The notes below the pieces were generated by a model, which saw only the letters and a list, made by a program, of their open reading frames with translations, did not search any database and had not been told where the DNA came from. A DNA stretch of 64,000 bases from Carallia brachiata (taxonomy: Eukaryota; Streptophyta; Magnoliopsida; Malpighiales; Rhizophoraceae), in NCBI GenBank assembly GCA_021464245.1, contig JADCRB010000065.1, positions 1,434,689-1,498,688 of the forward strand, read 5' to 3'. Positions 24,515-37,348 of the stretch are shown here, in pieces; positions within the stretch are counted from its first letter, which is position 1, and each line of letters begins with the position of its first letter. The position numbers and the translations under genes are program-made.

Positions 24515-25210
24515 TACACTACCAGCAGGCAGCCCAACAGCCCTCTTAGGAGTTGGGGAAAAAGAAAATTGGGCAGAGAGACAAGAGGGCGGATTTGATT
24601 GGACCTGTGCCTATGTGGGGTGGGGCTTTAGCTTTCTTCTTAGTGCTAGTGCCAATGCAGTGTCGCGTATAAATAGACCTGTTCAAGGGGATAAGCTGGC
24701 CAATGGATTGGCCTTACAAACTTTGCTATTAGATAAAATTTAGAATATGGAAAAGAAAAGTAAAAAAAAAAAAAAAATAAATAAAAGCCTGAATTGATTA
24801 TTGTTCAGATCATAGTTCCATGAATGCCCCTAATAGATCTGTGTGCTAGTATTTTACTACCCAGTTAATTATAGGGCTTGTAAAAAAAAAACACTAATTT
24901 TCTTATCCCAATATTGAATTCGATGTATGCAGAGAACTAATGCTTAGTTTGGAGTGCAAAAGGGAAGTAAAGGTGCTGCTGTGGAAAATGTCTCACGTTA
25001 TATGGCCCATCATTTGTAAAAGAGTACCTTTTTTTTTTTTTTTTTTTACTTTTTCTTATAGAGGACTTTTGACTTGAAGTAAGAATAGTTCACGTTGGTG
25101 GATGAGATATTATTTAATATATAATTCACTTCATATTTAAAAATTATTTAAAATAATAAATTAAGTTGTGCAACATCTTTGAGTGTTTTATATACTAATC
25201 TTTAAGGAAA

Positions 25211-26126
25211 AACTTAAATTGATTCATTGTCCTCAATTGCTACCGTGTACTGATACCCCGCTATCGTGCGCCGAAAGCTTTTTGGGATTTGTCGATTTCG
25301 GCCGGTGGTCTTCTTCGGTCGGTGATTGTTTGGTTCTCCTTAGTAAGTTTTGTGAGGCCCTGATGCCTCTGGTCTTCAGTTGGTTGTCTTTCTTCTCTAG
25401 GTTTTTGTTTCCGTCAGCCTTGGTCGGTTTAGTTTGTTTGGTTTCTTGTCTTCTTGCTTATGGTGGCTCTTCAGTCTCCCCTTTTAGTTGGGTTGTTAGT
25501 GTGCTTCTGCTCCTCTGCCTTCCTTGACCGCTTCGGTGGTCGGTGATGGTAGGAGAGGTCCTCTTTTTGGTTATATAAGCGGGCCATATACAGGTTGTGG
25601 TGGGCCAGCTCCTGTTGGCGATCTCGACAACTCCAGTGGTTCTTGTGGCTCATGGGGTTTGGGGTGCCGATGAGGGACGCAGATAGGCCTTGGTTTCTCC
25701 GCTTGCTTCAGTGTGTTGCTCTCACTTCTGATGGTGGTTACAGGTGGAACTTGTGTTCTGGTGTAGCCTTTGTGGCGTTTGATTGCTTTGATGGCAGTGG
25801 AGCTAACACCGACGCTTCGCCATAGCTGGTCCTTCCTGCATGCCGAGGAGGGGCTGTGGAGCCGCTTCTAGATTGGGCCAGTGGCCTTCGCGTCGAGTTC
25901 TTTGCCGGGTTTTGGACCTGGTTCTTGGGCTAATTTGTGTTCTATACTGGTGCCTTTTTCGACTGTGTCTGAGGCGTTGGGCTTCTAGTGTCTATACTGA
26001 GTTGGACCCATGTGAGCTTGTCTTATGTACTTATGTTGAAGTTTAATGAACTTTTATTCGTTGGTTGATGAAAAAAAAAAAACTTACATTGATTCATGTC
26101 TATAAAAAAAAGTAACAATTGCTACC
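25211..26126 (+). mobile_element. LINE-like poly(A) retroposon with target-site duplication
   Basis: The insert (about 25245-26080) has distinctly higher GC than its flanks and ends in TGAACTTTTATTCGTTGGTT, then GATG and 12 A, which is the look of a plant LINE 3' end. AACTTAAATTGATTCATTGT (25211-25230) with CAATTGCTACC (25234-25244) recurs after the A run as AACTTACATTGATTCATGTC (26081-26100) with CAATTGCTACC (26116-26126). The second copy has a small A-rich insertion. The direct repeats on both sides and the poly(A) end support target-primed insertion. No intact reverse transcriptase is visible, so it is a 5'-truncated copy or another retroposed transcript. The open frames inside (25183-25527, 25595-25825, 25840-26046) are not recognisable proteins. 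Confidence 0.65.
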
Positions 26127-28614
26127 TTCCATTTCAATTTTTTAGGACAAAACGATCACTATTTACGACAAGCTATGGTATCCCGGAGTGGATAGGAGCG
26201 GGTCGAGCTCCGCAGAGCAACAGCCACATTTGGCTGACCAAGTGGTTGAAAAGGAGCGACCACCATTTTAGTTTGTTTAATTTTCACAAAATCAACAAAA
26301 ATATAAGGCTTAATAGTTAAAAACTTGAACTTTTATTTTTAAGACTTGAATTTTTAATTTTCTTGGAAGGGTATGAGATTTATGAAATTGAAAAAATTTA
26401 TTCCTATTACTGCAATCCAAATGAACTTTTTTAATAAACAAAAGATAAAAGGTAAAAATACAAGTCACTGGGTAGTTAGCCAGCATCTACGCACTATTTG
26501 CAACTGCCACCTCCTTATGGGGCCCTTTACTAGGGTAGTTTGTGTTATTGTGTACTATGGTATCGCTGTATGGTATGGTACGCTGACAGCATTCAAGATA
26601 CTAGTGTTGCTGGCCAGCGTTGCTCATGGCAAACAAAAGGGAACTGCCCTTTTGATGCCTCAAGCTCCATCCACAGCCACATTTTCCACCTCAGTTTTCT
26701 TCAGAGTTAGGAATTGCAATTGAATGACCACGTGATGACACTGCAGTGCACGCAGGGATAATGGGCCTATTGCCCTTCTCATTCAGGAAAATTTTCGCAA
26801 ACCTGTTTTTTTTTTTTGGTGTTCTTCTGGACATGAAGAAGAATCCAATATTCTCTTTAAGAGGGCTAATTGCTGATTCCACGTATATAAGTAGGAAAAA
26901 GTTTACAAATCCATTGTTCTGTATAGTTATCCGCACGGTGTAGTTATACGCAACAACAAAATATAACCAATTGTTAATTTAGTGTAATTGTATTGATTTT
27001 TTAAAGAATTTTTTTTTTCAAGAAAATATTTTTTTAACGTATAACATTTTAAATTTTATAATAACACCTATTTAATTTTAATTTAATTTTATAAGTATTA
27101 TTTCATATTTTTGTTAATGTTGTTATACAGATTGGTTATATTTTTATAATAAATATGACTGTTAGTAGGACTGTACAGTATGAGTCTAAAATTGGCTCTA
27201 AAATCTATTATGATGTCTATTGTAAAAGTTCACCGACGATGACTAGGGAATGACACGTAACGCAGTTTTCAGCAGCTCAGGAAAAAAAAAAAAAAAAACA
27301 AAGTTTTTCTCGGATTTCTGAGCTTATAATAATCATTAACAATTTTCATAACGGGAAGGAAGAGTAATAAATTGGAGTAATGGAAAGGCCAGCGGTTAGA
27401 TCGCGAATTTCAATAATCAATTGGAGGCTATACGAGTAACATTGCAAGAAGCAACTCGTGGATCACTTCCATGGTAACATGGGCAGTCTCCTTCTTCTTC
27501 TTCTTATTTTTTCTTTTTTCTCTGTTTTTTTTAATGCGTGTGTAGGACCTCAGTAACAGAATGCCAGACCAATTGGATCACAATTATGTGTGGTCCCCCC
27601 AAAAAATAAAATATGACTCAATTTTAGAAACACAAAGGATCCTTATCCTGCTTTTATCAACCACAAACCAAAACCCCAAATGACCCTTGATCACAGAGCA
27701 ACACACATCCATCCTAGTGGGTCATTTAAGTTTGGTTACATGGCAAGATCACATAACAGCAGAGCAGGGAAGGTGTGGTCTAGCAGGGCAGTGGATTGAG
27801 GGATGAAAGGATAATGGGGGCCTCATAATAATTGAATGGGGAATAGGGAATAGGAAAGTAGCCATGTGCGCCCATATGAGGGAAGCAAACCAAAGCACAT
27901 GCATGACCCAATCAACTGGACCTCCACGACAACATTTGCGGACCTAGCGCTGTTGCACATTCCTGTTGTCTGTTTATGTTTTTTCATAAGCCTAAGCCTC
28001 ATCTTCGCTGTATTGTGATGCAAGTTCGTATAAACGACTCACGTCTCCACGCAAGCTATATATTCATTGCGCAATTTGTTAATTATATTGTACGGGTTTG
28101 AATTATTGGTGTGTCTGAGTTATAAGCGTTGATTTAGTACAATTTATAGAATGAACTAATTGCGTTGTTATTTTATGTGTATGTTCGTGGGAGGTGTTCA
28201 GTAGTGTGGTAGAAATTTAGATGGCTACTTAATAGTGCCACCAACGTAGGTCTCAATAAAGCGAGTTGTTACTTAAATGCAGGTTTTGATTTCATACACG
28301 TGAAAACAGTTGTGAAAATTATTTTTTTTTTGGCATAAAATGAGAGTAGAGATAATATTTATAGTTATAAGTATTGCAAAACAGAGTCTAAGAAAGTGTG
28401 AAGCGACTCGACCAAATGGCGAGCAATGAATTTAGCTTCATCATTGGGTTCTGGCAGAATTTAATCTCAGAATCTCCAATCAAAAACTAACCTCTAAAAT
28501 TAGACAAGCGGTGATAATGTATTAGTCATTGTCAAAAGGTAATGGTTTTGCTTGTGTAAGGCTAAAATCCGTGTAAAATCCCTTTAATGAATGGTGCAAC
28601 TATAATTCTAGCTT

Positions 28615-28645
<31 letters not shown>

Positions 28646-31600
28646 CCCAACGAGAAAAACTAAATTGTTGATTATCACAGCTACATATGTGACTACAATT
28701 GTCTTAGTTGGCTACAATTATAGCCATATTTGTCGTATTGACTGCAATTGTCTGCAGTCCTCAATTAAAAGCTCTGTCACGTCTTATTGTGTGGTAGGAT
28801 GTTGTAGTTACCATTCAAGCTTCCTCAAATTCTGACTGGCAAGATTTTGAATTGATTGCAGCTGCTGGCAATGTCTCCCGTATATGAGCCTTTGCTTTTG
28901 AAGCTTTGTTTTATGCAAGTTCATCAAAACTGCCTTATGATATATACAAGGAGCTTAATCTAATTGATTAATGAAGGAGAAAATGAATACACTTCTGCTG
29001 TACTTTACATACATATATGGAGTATTTTTTTTCGTCTATCAGTAAGTATCAGGATTTGGATCATATATTTATGGGTTGTGCACTCTCCATGTATTAAACA
29101 AACTTAATGAAATGGCTGATTTGTCTAAATCTGGCTTTAAACCCAATTTCATTTGATCCGAACAACCATTGAGAGTTTGGGTATCAGGCTGAGTGCGAGG
29201 GTTCGTGGCCCTTGTACTGTACAAGTGTGCTGCCAATACAGGGTCTTACATTTGGATTTTGGATAGCCCATATTTGTTTTCTTTCTTTTCTTTTTTTTGG
29301 GGGGTCTAAATGGAGTGAAAAATATATTTAACTAATAACAAGATCTAAAGTTCAAACTTTAGATGTTACATAAAATTATAAATTCGAGGCCAGCAAGCTA
29401 TAGCCCATATTCTCAAATACGCTATTTTTGTAATTTCCTGTAGAAAACTAAAGACTATTAGGCAGGCAGGGACACCTGTCTTTCCCTATCAAAAATGCCA
29501 TGCCATTTATGAAAGTGGCAGCACGAACCACGAGCTCCAATTTACTTATCACATTTGGCTAAATAAGCCAACAAGTATCGATCAGGCATTGATCTAAAAG
29601 TATGTATATGTATGTGCAACTGTTCGAATGGTCGAATTAATGCGTTATAAGATGATAAAAACAGAAAAAAATATAGATATAAATAAGCGTTATAGAGGGT
29701 TATAATTCCATTTGAGCCAGAAATACACATGGCTAACCTGCAAAAACTAAGTGAAATGGCTTAGATTCGATACCTCGATCGAATCTTAAAGCACTTGGAT
29801 CTGAAGAACAAATGTTTGGAATTGGTACTATCATTTAAAAATCAAATGATAAGTGGGCTGCATTTGAATATAAATGGTTTGCATCGAGGATTTTGCAAAT
29901 GGATTCAGCTACATAGATTAAGCCGGGCCTAAACGGATAATGTCATTATTGATATTATCATTTTGAGTATCCTCGTATCATGACCATCCAAGATAACATT
30001 TGCTAGCAAATACATGAAAGGACCCAACTATACGTGTATACACAATTTTTGCATCGAGTGGCGTACTGAACTAACGTGGAGCAAATATTTTAATGTTTTT
30101 CCTTTTTTTTTTTTATAAACTAAAACCTGTATTTAGATTAATGTTTCTAGAGTGTATACACCAGATCAGACTTGCTAAAAATTCTTCTTTTCCTTTGGAT
30201 TTTTTTTTAAACAATCAAGAAATATTATTTTATTAAATGTGTTTACCAAACTTACCCGTACCTAAAAACTTATGGGCAACAAATGGATTATTGGGACCAT
30301 AATACCATGTAACATATTAAGAAACTATATATCCAACGCAAAAGCTGGTATTAATGGTCAAGTCCAAAAAATATACTACATACATATGAGTCTTTTTCTT
30401 AGTCTTAAATAAAGGTCAAAACAATTGTTATAATTAGGAGAAAGAAATTTAGAAGAAACATAAACTTTTAATTCAAACGGCATTAACAGTATGTCAGTAA
30501 ATGTGAAGTCGATGGTTCGAATTCTCAATCTTTCCAACTGTCCTCCTTCTCCCAATCAGTTAATTTAGATTTATGAAAGCTAAAAAAAAAAATAAATTGG
30601 GGGAGATAGAAGATCAAATGCCGTCTCCTCTCTACAAAATTTGAAGCAATTTTTGTGTCAAGACATGGGCCTTTTTTAAGTTTTCTCTCTCTTTATTTTT
30701 TTATCCTTTTTTTTCTGCTCAATAGACTTTGAGTTTTGTTTAGTGGATTCACTTTGCTGGGTCGGGAGTTGGTGTGGGCTAATCCCAATCCACAACTTTG
30801 GGCACCTTCGGGAAATTTAAACAACAACAAAGCTATAAAAGTACAGGATCACGATGTGCTGTCACAGTTAGGATCACCTAAATGTGTCCAATTCTTTGCA
30901 CGGGGACCAAACAGAGAAGTTGGCAATATCCGACAGTTTTCTTTTCAAACAGCTTAAAATATATTCAGCCTGCCGCTGATAAATGATAATCTCAATACTC
31001 TCCCAAGGGTTTTTGACCAAATCTCCCAAGGGACATAGCTATCGTTTATTTAGAGTTCTACATAATGATTTGTTCCTAATCCCTCCAATTAATATGTCTA
31101 TGGTCAACATTCATTACCGGTTTGGTGGTCTCCCAAGTAATCCATATGGATATGGTCCTTGTGATTAATTTGAAATCCATGCCTGGAGAGGCTTGGATTG
31201 CCACCATGGTTGCAACTTGACTTTGTTATGCAAATAAATAAAATAAAGCAGTTTTCTAATTTAATTCACATTTTTTTATTACTACGTAGATATATTTAGT
31301 GAGATAAAACTACGCAGACTGGCTCAAAGTTCAAAATAAGCAGAAGTAGCATTTTAGAATAAAGATACTGCAATTATGGTTGACTCAACTAATGACAACG
31401 CAATTGTGAACTAATATAGCTGTTACATTACACGTAATATTGCGACACTTCCAAGTATAAAATCCTAAATGTACTACGCCGATATAGGAAAGTGCCCCTA
31501 AAACTCATCTCAAAAGGGGAATTTAATCTGAAAAATTTTACTTAATAAAGTCCTTAGGCTAAAGATAAGAAGTACGTTTAGTGCTCCATCCCATTGATCA

Positions 31601-33300
31601 CTAAAATTGCAATTATTGGTTGCAGTATTGGTGCTGCGTGTACTTATTTTTTTTAGTTCTAGTACACAAATGACATTAGACCATGAAAATTTATTTTATC
31701 TTTTTTTTAAAAAAAAAATCAATTGGTTTCTAGTTTTTTTTTTTTATTTAAATTTTCACTCACATTTTTCATTGGATTAATTTGACTCATCTTTTCGGTG
31801 AATTAAATTAGAAAATGCCTCTAGTAGTTGTGGGTGGACCACCAATCCAAAACGACATTGGAAAACAATGTGAAATATTACTATAAAAGATAACAAAGGA
31901 ATGGATAGGATATTCATGTTCTCCAATATGCTCAGCTTCACCATGGTAAAAAAACATAAACATGTTTTGACATACATGGAAAGAAAAGAGTATAACAAAC
32001 AAAATAAAAGAAGAGAAAAGCCTTCTGTATCATATAGTTCGGAGGACAATATCCCGCCATATCCAAAAGGTTGATACTGGAAATGTCTAATCTGTCTTCT
32101 CATGCAGGTGGAGCTCTAGCACTCTTGCTTGGCAATATGTCCATCTATCTTATCATAGAGCATTTTGCATAAATTATGGTAGTCTCCATATGTAGTCAAT
32201 TTCAATACCAACTCAAACAAAATATTTGTGTCCATTCATTGTATCACTTCCTCAACGTTGATGTTGCAAAAGCTCAAAGGGAGCTTTGTAGCCATATAGT
32301 ATTCTTTTCACAAACATCAACTACTTAATTATGAAAGTTGATTTAAAGACCTTCAAAGCCACAAAAGGAAAATTGTTTTTGACACAACTTGATGAATATA
32401 AAACCGCATATGCATATTAATCACATTATTATCATATCTTCACCATGAAGCAATAATATACAAAATACCTGAAAAGACAAGATAAAAAGCATTGTTTCCA
32501 CTTCAGGTTCATTATTTATATTTCGTCTATGCAATCTTCTTTATTATTCTGTCTTTTATTTGTCTTTTCTTGCTGCATGCTTCTGCTACCCAGAAGACAA
32601 GGGGGATCACCTTCTCGAAAGAATATTGATTTTCTGTTGTTTAATATTTAGTGGCCTATAAGTTAGCTATTGAACAGAATTTTATACCAAGGTGATAACA
32701 TGATCGAGATGTGGGCCTATAAAATTTCTTTTGATATTCCAGAATACAGATCATAACGCACATTAGTTGGATAAACTATATATATCTTTATGGGGGAAAT
32801 GCTCTAGCTTGTTTGGTTACCAATAGAACATGGGAAGAAAATGACATCTGCTTTTAGTATACATTTTCATACCATAAAACAAATTGACAGGTACGATCAA
32901 TATAGACCTTTAATCTTTCAAGAACATAGACTATGACAATTTCTATCATTAGCCTACACTAGCTAATAAGTTTCAGCTAAGAGTCCCATCGTCCTACGGT
33001 CCTAGCAAGAAGGATGAAAGACCAGCCTACATGAGTAAGATTAGTTTATTATGAGTTAAAATTTACAAGTTCGTGTCAAAGGATACGTGATAGTTTTTTT
33101 GAGAGTTCTCTGTCTCTACGCATAATTGCATAAGCACAATCTCTAAAATTGAAAGTAATACACCAAGTATAAGATTGTGAGCTTATGCCTTCAATATCTA
33201 GAGATGAATTTGGCAATGGTATAAGAAAAGACAAAAAAAAAGTGATGAACCAACAAATCCACTTGTGAAGAAATGAAAGAAAATGAATTCCTCCAAACTT
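26127..33300. other. Large gene-free intergenic region
   Basis: No exon, RNA gene or complete transposon was recognised. Contents are AT-rich sequence with short homopolymers (29 T at 28617-28645), a possible tRNA-derived SINE remnant near 30465-30600, and moderately GC-rich patches at 26.5-26.7 kb and 27.6-28.0 kb without coding structure. Open frames such as 26373-26723, 30736-30957 and 31777-32103 show no family motif. Confidence 0.45.
28617..28645. repeat. T29 homopolymer
   Basis: A run of 29 T, read directly. Confidence 0.95.
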
Positions 33301-33538
33301 TCTTGAACACTTTGGTACTTGAGTTTTGTTATATAAATATCACACAACTTGAATACACTGTCAAGGGGAAAAAAAAAAAAAAAAACAGAAATTGAAGATT
33401 AATTGATTTGTGTTTCCACTTTCCCTTTTCCCCCATCACACAACAACATGCACAACATATCTTTTTAATTGATGTATTAGATCGCCGAACTCTGCCCACA
33501 AGCTTTTTAATTTTCTAGAATCTTTTTTTTGTAATTTT

Positions 33539-33829
33539 TTATCGACGACTAGAATTGGGTGGAGTATACTCACAAACTACCTCAGTTTCCACCTCCCTTC
33601 TATGGAAATTCCTGTGGCATCCACAAGCAGCACAGGTAAGGGCACCGTTGGTCCCTTCCTCTGCACTTGCCATGAATTCCCGGCAACCATCAACGGCATA
33701 TCCTCCGATGTTCGCCGCGTGGTTCTTCTGGCACTCTCCGTATCGGACGCTTCTCGTCACCGACGATGAAGTGGTTGTAATCCTTCCAGACCCATCTCCT
33801 TTTACCACCACTTGGCGCTTCTTCATCAT
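33539..33829 (-). CDS. MIF: Mini zinc finger (MIF) protein, ZF-HD dimerization domain only
   Basis: Single-exon gene of 96 residues. [15 protein letters not shown] is followed by a Ser/Thr linker and the zinc-finger homeodomain (ZF-HD) dimerization domain: [60 protein letters not shown]. The Cys/His pattern (C-x3-H, C, C-x2-C, C-x-H, H) is complete. There is no homeodomain, which defines MIF proteins. Known MIFs heterodimerise with ZF-HD transcription factors and block their DNA binding or nuclear entry, and overexpression alters hormone responses. Two ATG codons are adjacent (33829 and 33826); family members usually start MKKRQVV or MRKRQVV, so 33826 is equally likely. The frame is intact. 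Confidence 0.95.
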   Translation of the reverse strand: MMKKRQVVVKGDGSGRITTTSSSVTRSVRYGECQKNHAANIGGYAVDGCREFMASAEEGTNGALTCAACGCHRNFHRREVETEVVCEYTPPNSSRR

Positions 33830-33997
33830 CTGGGAACCCTATTTGTTTTGGTTGTTGACGGAAAATGGCAGTTGAATGAGGAGGCGATTATGGATCAGTT
33901 TGGTCTCTCATTCAAACACATTGATTGAGCTACAATGGAAAATAAAAGCTGATTGAATGAATATTGATGACTGTTAACCCTAGCCCTAGCATCTATA

Positions 33998-34004
33998 ATT
34001 TATA
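33998..34004 (-). promoter_or_regulatory. TATA box of the MIF gene
   Basis: TATAAAT reads leftward at 34004-33998, about 170 bases before the MIF ATG. This spacing allows a 5'UTR of about 140 bases. It is the best TATA-like element in the promoter region; activity is inferred. Confidence 0.5.
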
Positions 34005-37000
34005 ATAAGGCTCTTTAGTGCCTTTATACCAGAAAAGTGTGGAAAAAATGCCACTAGCATCTTTTTTTTTTCCCTCTTTTTTTTTAATTTACTTTGGTTA
34101 GGGCAACGTTATCATTCCAAGTCTCTTGCGCAACCAATATTTAAGAATTAAACTATAGTTAAAAAATTAAAATTTTATTTTAAAATTTAAATTTTAATTC
34201 TGATAAATATAAAATTTATGAGAATAAAAAACTATTTATTACATAATTCACAGCCTAATATCCACTAATCAAGAAAAAAAATATCATTCCAACGATAATG
34301 CCAGCCAATCACAGTTTACCACGTCACCAAATTCAAAAGAGCACAGCATTTGCATTGTTTTGCCCAAATGGCTGATGAACAAAGTGTTTGGCGTTGGCCT
34401 ACGCAAGGTATTTTAAACTATAATTTATACATCGTTCACACTGGAGCACAAAATTGTATACATATAATACAAACACAGATCAGACCATATATATCTGTGT
34501 GTGTTCTTGTAATAATAAGGTTCCATTTACAACGTACGTGGTGCAATGTGTAGAATTACTTTGGAACTCAATTGGAGATTATTCTTGTCCTTACCTAGAC
34601 CATAAAAACGATAAAGACCGACCATTATTAGACATGATATTTCAACTACAGCATAAGACTATTAGCCCAAAGATCATAATTTTCCGGGATTTGGGTGGCC
34701 CATAAGAGGATAAAAGCAACTTTACTTCTATGGATGGTGTTTAATTATCAGTGATAGCATGACTAATTACTTTGTCTTTACAGTACTATTTAATTTTGAA
34801 GTGGGGTCAGACCGATATTATAAAAGCAGGTTGGCCATGGCCCCTTAAGACTCTGGCAGCAACTCTTGTCTAATTACACAAGATTCTACTTGTTATATGC
34901 GTTGCCAACAGTGTATGAATAAACTAACTTAGCTTTTTAAAAGTTTATAAGCATGAATGATGCCTGTATCTACAAATCATCAGGAGTTGACAGTAAGATT
35001 TATGTATCATCCATTTATAAAAGACTCTAACAAGTGTCAGCAAAATTCAAACTCGAGATAAAACATATTAAAAGTCGAATTGTTAATCGCTCAATCCACC
35101 TTTATAGGCCATGAATAAACTAACTTCCTGCCAAAGACAAACGCAACTTTCCAAAATTTCCGCATCACCTAGATGCTTTTGGATAGACGTCTAAAAGTAG
35201 GCCAAAAGTCTTAATCAACAAGGTACTGGACAAAAATATTCATAATATATGTAAGATCAAGCTTGATGCACGTGAATTGACGATGAAATCAGGGGAAATT
35301 TGCCCCAAAATGGAGCAAAATGTTTACTCATCCTAAGAATAATATATATGATTCAGTTTTAGTCCACTTGATTTCTACTCCTGTATATATATAAAGAAAG
35401 GAATGACACACAAGCACATCAAAAAAATCTATTGGACTTAAGTTATGCAACAAAATAATTCTCTAATTTTTGATAATTAATTTCAAATATCTTCTGAAGA
35501 ATTTAATTGATGCACATCCACCAAATTAAGATACAAAATCATATGCTTAATTTTTATGACCTCAGGAAAGTGACGGCAGACAAAAACACGTGTGGGTGTC
35601 AATCAGGAACAAGGGAATTGATGGTCACTCAATTGCACAAAATATGTTATCTCAATTCACAACCCCCGGAATAAAAATAGTCATTATATTCAGCGTTTCC
35701 TCCAAAGATCTTTTTCCCTTCAAATTGTCGAAAAACTGTTGGGAGACTTATAGTCATTCAACATAAACTATGATTCTTTAGATGTCCAGATTCGATGAAT
35801 TTCTAAGATCAATTTTAATTATTTTTTATTTATCAGGAAGTGCCAACTCGAAAGAAGTGCTCGATTTACATTATTTATCTTCAATACTTAAATTTCAAGT
35901 TTTCTTGAATAGAAAAACAAAGAAATCGCACTAGTATCTTGGGAAGTTGGAAATAAAACAAATACAGTAGCAAAAAAAACAATTAATTTGATATTATACC
36001 ATTTTTACTAAAGTTTATTCTATTTCTAGCCGATCTTTTTCTTTGAACAATACTTTTTTTTTTCCTTTTTTGATGAATCAAAGTTATGTCTATTAGGAAC
36101 GCAGTTCGTTGTACGTTACTTGTTTTCCCATTCCCTGATCAACATAGTTTTTTTTTTTTTTTTTCGAGTCGGATCAACATATATGTTTATAATATATTCA
36201 TTGCTTTATTATCTGAAAATCATAAGTTGGATGTGGCTGTTATGTGCTCCAAACATGTCTGAAAAACTGTAGCTGTGGTGTTTTGATTTGCTATAGTTGT
36301 TTAGAATGTTTGCAAGAGTCAACCGAAGTCATTATGTGCGGGCGGGCACACAATTACCGTTTTTCCATCAAGATGTTTAGTCGTTACTGTCATACCATAT
36401 GAAAGCAAGACTATTATTGCTTATGGCAATGACACTCAATTCATGGATCCCGGCTTGTCCGGATGGCCACTGGACTATAGCTCAGATGGCCTCTGCACCA
36501 TGAGTCCAGAAATGCCCACAATTTGTGGGATTTGGGAACTTTGCCCTCTTGAAGTGTTGTGTATTTTCTACAGTATCTTTAAGTTTGTTTTTCTCTTCTT
36601 TTATTAATTTTTAATAGGTTAACCACTAATTATTAATGTGTTTAAGAAAAAGACAATACAGCTATTTAATCTTGTTGGCGAGAGACTTGAAAATGAAAAT
36701 GGCTTGGGGAAAGGATGATGATGAGACCCTTTGCTCCTCACCAACCCTACCCAACTTTTGTGGTCGAAGGATCATTACAACCTGTGGGAGGATCTTTCCG
36801 CCAGTTTAATTTGGGCACCAAAATATGATATTGACTATCGTTATAAGGAGCCCCCCCGTAGTGGAAAGCCCTATAAAAGTCTGATTTGATGCAACTTAGG
36901 CTGTCAATGTTGTAGACCAATACCCACTACGCTAGATTTTCAAATCTAAACCATCAATCATCATCTCCTCACCCTCTCCCGGCCCGTTCTCTTTCGTAAT

Positions 37001-37348
37001 TTTATTATCAAACCTTATGCTTGGCCAAACTCGAAGTTATAGATATTATCCCCAATGTCATGTTTTTCCACTTTATTGTTTATTCATATCAGAATTTTAT
37101 ATTCTTAACAAATTTTTAAAACATATTAAGACTTGCCAATAATTCATGTAACTGACCTCTAACTATATAATTTATCCTCCAAAAGAAAAACACATTAAGT
37201 AAATAATAAATCAAGCTAATGAGTCTCATGCTGTATAAGTCATAGTCTAATAAATTTCATAATAAACCAAGAAAAGTTGAAAAAACTAGCCAACGTGTTA
37301 GTCTTTCTAGCATTTGCTGAATTGAGCTGAATTGGGGCTCGACTACTA
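34005..37348. other. Intergenic region upstream of MIF
   Basis: AT-rich with occasional GC-richer patches at 36.3-36.9 kb. Neither strand shows a plausible exon chain. Short open frames near 34350-34705 have no known motif. Confidence 0.45.

Larger units (their letters stand above)
20900..24990. repeat. Segmental duplication copy B (carries the GASA gene)
   Basis: This is the same-orientation partner of about 17915-20005. Left homology runs to about 22603 and right homology resumes at about 24681 (GTTCAAGGGGATAAGCTGGC, matching GTTCGAGGGGATAAGCTGGC at 19744). The intervening 2.07 kb, unique to this copy, contains the complete GASA gene with its upstream region. ATT trinucleotide runs at 21825-21850 and 21868-21887 interrupt the homology. 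Confidence 0.88.

Noticed and set aside
33555..33875. 106-codon open frame (+) at the MIF gene
   Set aside because: It is the antisense shadow of the MIF coding exon.
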